Shown here: positions 39,211-46,436 of the stretch, piece by piece
Layout: every line of letters starts with the position of its first letter
Numbering within the stretch: the first letter of the stretch is position 1
Source of the DNA: Salinimonas marina
Lineage (GTDB): Bacteria > Pseudomonadota > Gammaproteobacteria > Enterobacterales > Alteromonadaceae
Direction: 5' to 3'
DNA: 64,000 nt
Assembly: GCF_015644725.1 (NCBI RefSeq)
Contig: NZ_CP064795.1
Coordinates: forward strand, 1,114,501 to 1,178,500
Notes under the pieces: model-generated
Seen by the model: only the letters and a program-made list of their open reading frames with translations
The model's database searches: none
Told to the model about the DNA's origin: nothing
Translations under genes and position numbers: made by a program

Positions 39211-40154
39211 TGAGAGCGCCCGAATACAAGCTGGCTTTAGATAAGCGATTACACCCCATGGCGCGGCTTTTATACATGACGCTTAGGTCAATGGTTAGCT
39301 ACAAGACTGGCAAAGTAAAAGTGATTCTGCCGGTTCTGGTGGAACTATTGGCCTATGAAGCACCTTATCGATCCAAAGCAAAAGTGAGTAATCCAACTCT
39401 TAAACAAGTGCGCCAATGGCTTGTGATTTTGGAGCAAAGAAAGTTACTTCAAAAAGTCTCTGCAGGAGACATAAAAAAGGGAATTCCGCCTGTTTTTTCT
39501 CTTCCATTTATCAAAAACGAGATGGGCACGGGAGATGGGCATGGAGATGGGCACGGAACAAGTCAAGCAGGGCGCGGGCTACAGACCGAAGATAGGCACG
39601 GAGATGGGCACGGGAGATGGGCACATGATGGGCACGGAGATGGTCACGGAGATGGGCACCAGACAATCCAGCAACCACGCGGGCTGCAGAGCGAAGATGG
39701 GCACGAAGATGGGCACGAAGATGGGCACATTAAGTATCAGAGTAAAAGAAAAGAAAATATATATATAAACACGCCCGCGAAAAATTTTACAGGTGAGCCA
39801 ATCCCAGCTAGTCAGATTCAGTTTGATGATGAATTCATGGGCATGGCCAAGCTGGTAGGACTAACCAACCTAGACCATGAACACGTTAACGCGGTGTTTG
39901 TGGGAATGACCAGCCACAAGAACAAACGCCACCTAGCACAATCACGGGCCGACTGGCTTGCAGATTTTCGCGGATGGTGTGCAAAGCACAAAGTTTTCAC
40001 AGCAGGAACCAACAACCATGCATACCAATACCAACAGCCTGGCCAGTTTAACAACGGCTATGGAAAACAAAATCAGAGCAAGACAGCCAAGATCCTTGAG
40101 TTCACCCAGCGCTATGCCGCTGCCTGTGCCGGCGATGAATATCCAGACTTCTAA
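39210..40154 (+). CDS. O-like replication initiator with DGH repeats
   Basis: The 314-aa product sits at the lambda O position. The N-terminal part (1-100) looks like a winged-helix DNA-binding domain (MARLLYMTLRSM..., VRQWLVILEQRKLLQKV). Residues about 105-175 are Gly/Asp/His repeats of the type GDGHGDGH coded by iterons. The C-terminal half (about 190-270, DHEHVNAVFVGMTSHKNK, WLADFRGWCAKHK) resembles the DnaT/helicase-loader-binding regions of phage primosomal proteins. It would bind the origin iterons within its own gene. It overlaps the P-like gene. Confidence 0.8.
   Translation: MRAPEYKLALDKRLHPMARLLYMTLRSMVSYKTGKVKVILPVLVELLAYEAPYRSKAKVSNPTLKQVRQWLVILEQRKLLQKVSAGDIKKGIPPVFSLPFIKNEMGTGDGHGDGHGTSQAGRGLQTEDRHGDGHGRWAHDGHGDGHGDGHQTIQQPRGLQSEDGHEDGHEDGHIKYQSKRKENIYINTPAKNFTGEPIPASQIQFDDEFMGMAKLVGLTNLDHEHVNAVFVGMTSHKNKRHLAQSRADWLADFRGWCAKHKVFTAGTNNHAYQYQQPGQFNNGYGKQNQSKTAKILEFTQRYAAACAGDEYPDF
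39521..39728 (+). repeat. Iteron array: 12 copies of GATGGGCAC, probable replication origin
   Basis: Twelve copies of GATGGGCAC are present, nine exact and three with one mismatch, most within GGAGATGGGCACGG units in two groups. A larger block containing CGCGGGCT and CAGA flanks two groups, implying block duplication. The array is followed at once by a 40-nt AT-rich stretch (39729-39769), as in the lambda origin inside O. Confidence 0.88.
39729..39769. other. AT-rich stretch beside iterons, possible unwinding element
   Basis: The stretch contains AAAGAAAAGAAAATATATATATAAA-type sequence, directly after the last iteron. It is much richer in A and T than its surroundings and could be where strands open during initiation. 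Confidence 0.6.
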
Positions 40155-40776
40155 GATTAAACAGGCAGTGTTGACGGACCTTATCCCTGTGTTTGTCGCA
40201 TACACCAATGATTTTGCTGGTAAGTATTCTGACCACTTTGAAACCATGGCCGCTGAATACGCCACCAGACTGGTGGTACACCGTGTAAATCGTGAAGCCA
40301 TGGCGCGTGGTATTGAGCGCTTCAAAAAACAATGCCACGGGGCAAACAAGTGGACGCCTAACCCGGAAGAATTCGCCCGCATGTGTATCTTGCAACCCGA
40401 AGACCTGGGCATACCCAGTTTTGACAATGCGGTGATTGAAATCGAACGGGCCCGGATAGCCAGCCGCCAGGGCAAGCAAGTGGAGTACACCCACCGAATC
40501 GTCCGCCTGATGGACGCCCGCATTGGTGCAAACCTTTATACCGCGCCAAGCCGAAAAGATTTCCTGGCGATGGCCAAGCCTGAATATACCCACTGGGTAA
40601 GCGTAGCCATGGCCGGCCAGTTACCCCCTGAACGATTGGCGATTGGCCACACGATTGAAAATGAATTACCGGCCCATTTGAAGAACGTAAAAGCCCTTGA
40701 TGATGATACGCCACTGTCTAGACGTTTAAAAAGTCTGCGAGAAGCGGCCCAGGATCGCCGTGGTGATGAAAAGTAA
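40018..40776 (+). CDS. P-like replication protein (helicase loader)
   Basis: The product of about 252 aa resembles lambda replication protein P: AVLTDLIPVFVAYTNDF, YATRLVVHRVNREAMARGIERFKKQ, and WTPNPEEFARMC are in the family arrangement. P loads DnaB helicase at the origin. I chose ATG 40018 because AGGA precedes it by 9 nt, giving a 137-nt overlap with the O-like gene; the alternative start at 40135 has no clear ribosome site. The conserved core starts at about residue 45. Confidence 0.82.
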   Translation: MHTNTNSLASLTTAMENKIRARQPRSLSSPSAMPLPVPAMNIQTSKIKQAVLTDLIPVFVAYTNDFAGKYSDHFETMAAEYATRLVVHRVNREAMARGIERFKKQCHGANKWTPNPEEFARMCILQPEDLGIPSFDNAVIEIERARIASRQGKQVEYTHRIVRLMDARIGANLYTAPSRKDFLAMAKPEYTHWVSVAMAGQLPPERLAIGHTIENELPAHLKNVKALDDDTPLSRRLKSLREAAQDRRGDEK

Positions 40777-41132
40777 TGCGATTAGTACACCTGTTGCCCC
40801 TAGATGAACAAAAACCCTTACAGCGCGATTTAAAGGCATCTTTGATGGCATGGAAAATTGCTACCGGAAAGACCACGAGGGCAGCCGTTACCACAAGCCT
40901 GGCAAAGCTGGGTTTAAACAAATACAAGGATATGTGCCAACGCCTGGACAAATACCTGGCCATGCACCCGTCCTACATGAACGCCAATAGCGTGAACGTA
41001 CCACCGATTTACACAGAGCAGAGCCCAACACGGGGCCGCGTGATTGTTCGCGGTAGCCGCCCAAAGATTGCAAGGAGCAGAGCAGGACAAACCGGATCCA
41101 GCGATGGGTTGTGGTCGGTCCCAGTCAATTGA
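40776..41132 (+). CDS. Hypothetical phage protein
   Basis: The 118-aa product is basic. The first 80 residues are helical (WKIATGKTTRAAVTTSLAKLGLNKYKDMCQRLDKYLAM) and the C-terminal tail is low in complexity and rich in Arg/Ser/Gly. It could bind nucleic acid but I cannot name a family. Its ATG overlaps the stop of the P-like gene, so it belongs to the replication operon. Confidence 0.6.
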   Translation: MRLVHLLPLDEQKPLQRDLKASLMAWKIATGKTTRAAVTTSLAKLGLNKYKDMCQRLDKYLAMHPSYMNANSVNVPPIYTEQSPTRGRVIVRGSRPKIARSRAGQTGSSDGLWSVPVN

Positions 41133-41243
41133 TTTGGAACCAGCGGGAATAAGCAATTAGGCCGAAGACATACCAGGAGGAACCGTGCCTGGGGCCGAAA
41201 CGCGGTTAACTTATTTTGTCACTTTCAGGAGCTTTTTACAGCC

Positions 41244-41651
41244 ATGGCAAGCCAGCTTGAAGATCAACACCAGATCGCATTAATCGACTGGTCACACCGT
41301 CAAAAATTACCCACTTCGCCCACCGTTAAAAAAGGGGCGTTTGTGTCGGATTACCTGTTTCACATACCCAACGGCGGCAAGCGCGGAAAGCTTGAAGCAG
41401 TGCGCTTTAAGCGGATGGGCGTTAAAGCTGGTGTATCCGATCTGTTCCTACCCGTACCGCTTCACAGTTTCAGCGGTTTGTGGGTGGAATTGAAGGCCCC
41501 GTTTATTGATTCAAAAGACAAGAATTACCCTAGCAAAGACCAGCGCGAATGGCTCGACAAAATGAGCGTGGCGGGGTTTGCGGTTGCCGTGTGTTACGGC
41601 TGGCTGGAAGCAAAAGACATTATTTGTAATTACCTGGTGGGCAAAGCATGA
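41244..41651 (+). CDS. VRR-NUC domain nuclease
   Basis: The 135-aa product is a stand-alone VRR-NUC protein. The active-site strand reads SDLFLPVPLHSFSGLWVELKAP (Asp, then E-x-K, about 78-100), preceded by HIPNGGKRGK and followed by the QREWLDKM and GFAVAVCYGW blocks. Phage VRR-NUC proteins are Holliday-junction or flap endonucleases used in recombination or packaging. An AGGAGC ribosome site precedes ATG 41244. Confidence 0.9.
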   Translation: MASQLEDQHQIALIDWSHRQKLPTSPTVKKGAFVSDYLFHIPNGGKRGKLEAVRFKRMGVKAGVSDLFLPVPLHSFSGLWVELKAPFIDSKDKNYPSKDQREWLDKMSVAGFAVAVCYGWLEAKDIICNYLVGKA

Positions 41652-42031
41652 GCTACGAAAAATACACCCCGTCTTCGGTTTGGGAAAAAGACATTGCCGA
41701 GGTGATCGGCATTGATGGCCTGGTGGCACTGGAAAAGGCGTTTGGTGCCCGGTACCTGTATATCACGCTACAGCAACCCAAGCCTGACCTGGTGGCCGCT
41801 ATCGGCCAGGAAGCCGCCACCAAGCTAACCCGCATCTTTGGCGGTGAGGATATTTACGTACCAAGGGTGGTTTTACGCCAGATCCGCAATGACCATTTAG
41901 AAGAAGGCAAAAACGCGGGTAAAACTGTTCACGAATTAGCCGCACAATTCAGCATCAAATCCAAGCGAATAATAACAATTCTAAAAGAGCGCGGAGAACA
42001 TGCACGGACAAAACGCAGACCTGAACAGTAA
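41648..42031 (+). CDS. Mor-like transcription activator
   Basis: The 127-aa product matches the Mu Mor/C family: an N-terminal dimerisation part (IGIDGLVALEKAFGARYLYI), the conserved IYVPRVVLRQIRNDHLEEG (about 75-95) and a C-terminal helix-turn-helix (TVHELAAQFSIKSKRIITIL). In Mu these activate middle and late transcription. Its position just before lysis-like and terminase genes fits a late-gene activator here. It overlaps the VRR-NUC gene by 4 nt. Confidence 0.85.
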   Translation: MSYEKYTPSSVWEKDIAEVIGIDGLVALEKAFGARYLYITLQQPKPDLVAAIGQEAATKLTRIFGGEDIYVPRVVLRQIRNDHLEEGKNAGKTVHELAAQFSIKSKRIITILKERGEHARTKRRPEQ

Positions 42032-42332
42032 GTGGGTTCAATCCATTATCGGCATCGGTATGCCCCTGTTAACGCTAAGTATCGGGGGCCTATCAGCCTG
42101 GATGATGAAGATTGACGAACGTCAGTACACGATTAATAAAAATTACGTGAGCAAGGCAGAACTAAAAGAAACGATGGACAATTTATCGTCCATTATCGAA
42201 GCCCGCCGAGTAGAGCAGGAACAGGCCAACCGCCTGGTTTTAGAAGAAATTCGAGAAACCAACCTGAACGTCCAAAAGCTTGCCATATCCCTGGAACGCA
42301 GAACCCGCGCAAATGAAACGCAAACATTCTAA
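42000..42332 (+). CDS. Small membrane protein, possible holin-like
   Basis: The 110-aa product has one N-terminal membrane helix (WVQSIIGIGMPLLTLSIGGLSAWMM) and a long charged coiled-coil-like C-terminal part (AELKETMDNLSSIIEARRVEQEQ). Its location between the Mor-like activator and a lysozyme-like gene suggests a lysis role (holin or spanin-related), which is inference. It overlaps its upstream neighbour by 32 nt and its downstream one by 20 nt. Confidence 0.6.
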   Translation: MHGQNADLNSKWVQSIIGIGMPLLTLSIGGLSAWMMKIDERQYTINKNYVSKAELKETMDNLSSIIEARRVEQEQANRLVLEEIRETNLNVQKLAISLERRTRANETQTF

Positions 42333-42957
42333 GTATTACTATGGCCTGGTCGATGAGAACCAAGCCAAAACCCTATCCTGGCGCGTGTGTAGCGCCCTGG
42401 GCCATGGGGTAAATCAAACCGCCCACCACCTGGTCATTGAAACCGCCTGTGCTGAATCGCAGCTGGGTACCTATATGGATACCACCCCAAACAATGGTTT
42501 TGGCCTTCACCAGCTAGATCGCATCGGGATCCGCGACACCATAGAGCGGACCCGCCGCAAGGATTACGACACCGTACGCAATTGCTTTGGCATCAGCCTG
42601 GAACGAATCACCCCCGACCAGGTAGCCAATGACCCCCTGGTATCAACCATCCTTTGCCGGCTTAAATACAAACTGGTACCCGAGGAAATCCCGGCGGACC
42701 TGTTAAGCCGTGCCGTTTACTGGAAACGCTATTACAACACCGCCGCGGGCAAGGGAACCACTGAACACTACCTGGCCAGCGCCGAACGCCTTTTATACCA
42801 ACAACAAAGGGGCACCCATGCCAGCGTTACTACTCAAAGCACTAAAAGAAATCCTATTGGCCATGGTGTTAAAACTTGCCTGGCAAACCCTGGCCGAGCG
42901 CTTCGTTACCCGCCTGGTCTTATGGGGCCTGGCAAAGTTACGCAGCTGGTCAACTAA
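42313..42957 (+). CDS. Putative lysozyme-like endolysin
   Basis: The 214-aa product (ATG 42313) contains HLVIETACAESQLGTYMDTTPNN and GFGLHQLDR, the Glu and Ser/Gly pattern of lysozyme-like transglycosylases (catalytic Glu about residue 40). It lacks an obvious signal sequence. The last 50 residues, from about 42810, overlap the next gene and look unlike a protein domain, so the true end could be earlier and the frame may be altered. The role as endolysin is inferred from location and motif. Confidence 0.6.
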   Translation: MKRKHSKYYYGLVDENQAKTLSWRVCSALGHGVNQTAHHLVIETACAESQLGTYMDTTPNNGFGLHQLDRIGIRDTIERTRRKDYDTVRNCFGISLERITPDQVANDPLVSTILCRLKYKLVPEEIPADLLSRAVYWKRYYNTAAGKGTTEHYLASAERLLYQQQRGTHASVTTQSTKRNPIGHGVKTCLANPGRALRYPPGLMGPGKVTQLVN

Positions 42958-43057
42958 CCAGGTATTGGACGACACCATAACCGACATTATAAACAGCTTG
43001 CGGGGCAAAGGGCTGGACGTAATCGACACCGAATACACCGACCTGCCAGCCAAGTAA
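42818..43057 (+). CDS. Small hydrophobic phage protein
   Basis: The 79-aa product from ATG 42818 (AAGGGG ribosome site upstream) has an amphipathic/hydrophobic N-terminal half (LLLKALKEILLAMVLKLAWQTLA, then VLWGLAKLRSW) and an acidic C-terminal tail. It could be a membrane-active lysis protein, such as a holin, but this is speculation. It overlaps the lysozyme-like reading by 140 nt, which is unusual, and precedes the terminase small subunit gene. Confidence 0.5.
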   Translation: MPALLLKALKEILLAMVLKLAWQTLAERFVTRLVLWGLAKLRSWSTNQVLDDTITDIINSLRGKGLDVIDTEYTDLPAK

Positions 43058-43099
43058 TACGGGCCCCTTTTGGGGCTCAATCCCTTTAAGGGGGCAACC

Positions 43100-43597
43100 A
43101 TGCCAGCACGTAAAACCGCCGCCAAAAAGAAAACGGCCACTAAAACGTTAACCACCCAGCAAGCCCAACGAGCCGACCTGGCAGACAAAGCCCTGGATTT
43201 GAAAAAGAAGGGGTACAGCTACCGGGAAATTGGCAACAAGTTAAAAATCGGGACTTCCACCGCCCATAAGTACATCGCCCAGGAACTTACAAAACTGGCC
43301 GAAATGACCCAGGAAAAGACGATGGAATACCGCCAGCTGCAGATTGAACGGCTGGAAAAGTTATTGCGCGTTTCCATGGAACTGGCCACCACAGGCGATT
43401 TAAACGCCATTGATAAGGCCAGACGAATTATTGATAGTCTTTCACAAGTTACCGGCGCCAACGCCCCCACCAAGATTGCCGCCACCACCCCAGACGGGGA
43501 AGAAGCAGCACCAGGCGGAATTATCGTTGTGCCAGCGGTAGCAGGATCGGTGGATGAATGGCTGCAGCAGTACGCGCCGAAAAGCAACAACCCATAG
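43100..43597 (+). CDS. Terminase small subunit
   Basis: The 165-aa product (MPARKTAAKKKTATKTL) has a Lys-rich N-terminus, a helix-turn-helix (GYSYREIGNKLKIGTSTAHKYI, about 40-62), and a helical middle (YRQLQIERLEKLLRVSM), as in phage terminase small subunits that bind the packaging site. AAGGGGG precedes ATG 43100. It overlaps the large subunit gene by 40 nt. A short GGCCCC/GGGGCT hairpin lies just upstream at about 43060-43078. Confidence 0.8.
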   Translation: MPARKTAAKKKTATKTLTTQQAQRADLADKALDLKKKGYSYREIGNKLKIGTSTAHKYIAQELTKLAEMTQEKTMEYRQLQIERLEKLLRVSMELATTGDLNAIDKARRIIDSLSQVTGANAPTKIAATTPDGEEAAPGGIIVVPAVAGSVDEWLQQYAPKSNNP

Positions 43598-44946
43598 CCT
43601 GGCGCCCCCAACCGGGGCCACAGGAAGCGTTACTGGCTTGCCCGCTTGAAGATATTCTTTATGGCGGCAGCCGGGGCGGGGGTAAAACTGACGGATTTCT
43701 GGGTAAGTGGGGCCAGCGCTATAAGCTATACGGCGGGGGATTGCGGGGTATCTTTGTGCGCCGTACCTATGACGAACTAGACGAAGTGGTGGCCCGCAGC
43801 CTGGAAATATACCCAGCCATTGGGGGCGATTGGAAACAGCAGCGCCGTACCTGGTATTTCCCTGGTGGCGCACGGCTTAAAATGCGATCCCTGGAACGTG
43901 ACACAGACGCAGCAAAGTACCAGGGCCACAGTTACACGGACGTTTACGTGGATGAAGCCGGGAACTTTCCTGATCCTGGTCCAATCAACAAACTACGCGC
44001 TACCCTACGAAACCCGCACGGCATCCCCGCCAGTTTCAATCTGTCCGCTAACCCTGGCGGGCCTGGGCATGAATGGCTGAAAAAGCGTTACTTTGACCCA
44101 GCCCCGGACGGGTTTACCCCAATCATTGATGAAGTGACCGGCGAGCCCAGGATATACATACCATCGCGCCTGGAAGACAACAAAATACTGATGGAAACCG
44201 ACCCCACGTACCGCAACCGGATCATGGCATCAGGTCCCAGCTGGTTGGTACAAGCCTGGTTGAAAGGTGATTGGAACGCCACGCCCGAGGGTGGGCTTAT
44301 CAAAGCTAAATGGTTTCAAAAGTACGACAAGCCGCCCCAGTCCTTTTTACGGGTGGTTATTTCTCTGGATACAGCTTACAAACCTGGTCAACACAATGAC
44401 CCCAGCGTGGCTACTGTATGGGGCCAGGCGGACGATGGGTATTACCTGTTGTACGTGTGGCGGGATAGGGTGGAATTTCCCGAGCTAAAACGGATCCTGG
44501 CTAGTCTGTATTTGACCTGGAAAGCGGACGCAATACTGATTGAAGACAAGGCCAGTGGCCAGTCATTAATCCAGGAAGCCCGGGCCGGCATCAAGGTTGA
44601 AGGATTGCCGCGTCTGTTGAATCTGCCCGTTATCCCAATCGAACCAGAGGGTAACAAACTGGATCGCCTGATTGCGGTATCCACTCAGTTTGAAGCGGGC
44701 CTGGTGCATTTGCCCTACCACGCGCCCTGGTTGTTGGATTTTGAAATTGAGTTAACCACGTTTCCCCTGGCACCGCATGACGACCAGGTGGACAGTACCA
44801 GCCAGTTTTTACGATGGGTAAGCCAGCGCACGGTCAACATTAAACACGCCAGCACAGGTGGCCGTTCACGCCAGGAAACGCAACACGAAGAAGCGCCCGC
44901 CGTTCGAGTATCAAACCGCAGCCGCACCAATTACAGAGGTTACTAA
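43558..44946 (+). CDS. Terminase large subunit
   Basis: The large subunit pumps DNA into the prohead and cuts it. The 462-aa product carries Walker A GGSRGGGKT (about 36-44), Walker B DVYVDEAG (about 130), and an RNase H-like nuclease with Asp at SLDTAYKPG, IEDKASG and HDDQVDS. It overlaps the small subunit gene by 40 nt. It belongs to the group found with Mu-like head genes but no transposase. Confidence 0.95.
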   Translation: MAAAVRAEKQQPIAWRPQPGPQEALLACPLEDILYGGSRGGGKTDGFLGKWGQRYKLYGGGLRGIFVRRTYDELDEVVARSLEIYPAIGGDWKQQRRTWYFPGGARLKMRSLERDTDAAKYQGHSYTDVYVDEAGNFPDPGPINKLRATLRNPHGIPASFNLSANPGGPGHEWLKKRYFDPAPDGFTPIIDEVTGEPRIYIPSRLEDNKILMETDPTYRNRIMASGPSWLVQAWLKGDWNATPEGGLIKAKWFQKYDKPPQSFLRVVISLDTAYKPGQHNDPSVATVWGQADDGYYLLYVWRDRVEFPELKRILASLYLTWKADAILIEDKASGQSLIQEARAGIKVEGLPRLLNLPVIPIEPEGNKLDRLIAVSTQFEAGLVHLPYHAPWLLDFEIELTTFPLAPHDDQVDSTSQFLRWVSQRTVNIKHASTGGRSRQETQHEEAPAVRVSNRSRTNYRGY

Positions 44947-46436
44947 ATGCCAGAGTTGAAGAAGCAACAAAAACAAGAATTAAGCCGCGCCGACCATGGC
45001 AAACTGATGGCCGCCGCATTGATTGAGGGCATGATCCAGAACCCCGATAAGATTCTACGGGGCCAGGGTGGTGGCCAGCTGGACGTTTACAAGGACCTGT
45101 TACGCGATGACCAGGTGGCAAGCTGTTTTCAGCAACGCCGCCGCGCCGTTGTCACCAGCGAATGGGAAGTAACCCCGCATCAGACAGCCCTAAAGACGAG
45201 AAGGTTGCCGAGTTTGTCCGGGCGAACCTTCGCATCATGCGCCTGGACCGGATTACTGATCGTATGCTGTACGCCATCCACTATGGGTACGCGGTGGGCG
45301 AAATCATTTGGGCCTACAGTGATAAGTTAAAAGCCGTGGTGGTGGATACTATCAAGGTTCGTGACCGTTCGCGTTTTCGCTTTGGAACCAATGGCGAGCT
45401 GTATTTGTTGAAGCCTGGCGTAAAAGCCGAACTGATGCCAGCGAAGAAATTCTGGGTATTTGATGTGGGTTCCGACAATGACGATAACCCCTATGGTGAA
45501 GGACTCGCCGCCGCGTTGTACTGGCCGGTATTCTTCAAGCGTAACGGGATTAAGTTCTGGATGATTTACCTGGAAAAATTCGGGATGCCTACTGCAGCCG
45601 CGAAACTTAGCCAGGCACAAATGAATGACCCCCACCAGGTTTCGCTTGCCTTGTCGGTGCTTGACGCTATCCAGGCGGACAGTGGCGTGGTGATCCCGGA
45701 AGACTTCATGGTGGAACTGCTCGAAGCCAGCCGCAGTGGAACCGCGGATTACAACATGTTACGCCAGGCGATGGATGCCAGCATTGCCAAAATTATTCTA
45801 TCGCAGACCATGACCACCGATAATGGCAGCAGCCAGTCCCAGGCAACGGTACACAAGGGCGTAAAAGATGAAGTGGTTAAAAGCGATGCCGATCTGATTT
45901 GCCAGAGTTTTAACGAGCAGGTGATTAAACAGCTGATTGATATTAATTACCCTGGTGCAGAGTATCCCACCGTATGGCGCAAGACTGAGCCCGAAGCGGA
46001 CCTGGTGCAGCTGGCCGAGCGTGACACCAAAATAATGAGCCTGGGATTTGAGCCCACCGAAGAATACGTGGCCGATACCTACGGCCCAGGCTGGCGTAAA
46101 AAAGCCGCCGAGCCAGCCCTACCACTGGATCCCGTGGCACAAATGGGGCCTGAGTTTGCCGAGGTTTCCCCGCTGACCGAAAAGCGCGTGAACCATCGCC
46201 GTGATCAGCAATCGTTAGTTGATGCCGCCGCCTACCTGGCCACCCAGTACCAGGCTGTTTATGGCAAGCGTGTGGACCAATTACTGGCCTACCTGGAAGA
46301 CTCAAGCGACCCGGAGCAATTTAAACAACACCTGTTTGAAATGATGGCCGAACCGGCCCCCGAGAGCATGACCAGCGCGGTAACGAACGCCAGCTGGACC
46401 GCACGGCTTATGGGTATGGTTAAGGGTAAAAGATGA
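44947..46436 (+). pseudogene. Mu gp29-like portal protein (DUF935), split by one-base deletion
   Basis: The portal forms the DNA entry vertex. The first frame (44947 to about 45176) gives MPELKKQQKQELSRADHGKL... up to SEWEVTP. The next frame continues ASDSPKDEKVAEFVRANL and runs to 46436. The C run at 45173-45176 needs one more base to join them into a normal 496-aa DUF935 protein (e.g. AVGEIIWAYSDKLKAVVVD, NPYGEGLAAALYWPVFFKRNG). No other damage is seen; a sequencing undercall is likely. It overlaps the MuF gene by 4 nt. Confidence 0.88.

Noticed and set aside
39521..39728. Short repeats resembling a CRISPR array
   Set aside because: The units are 9-14 nt with no constant-length unique spacers and lie in frame inside a replication gene; an iteron array fits much better.
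41185..41280. 31-codon frame with GTG start behind AGGAGG
   Set aside because: The ribosome site is good, but the peptide is short, has no features and runs into the VRR-NUC gene; not enough support to call it a gene.
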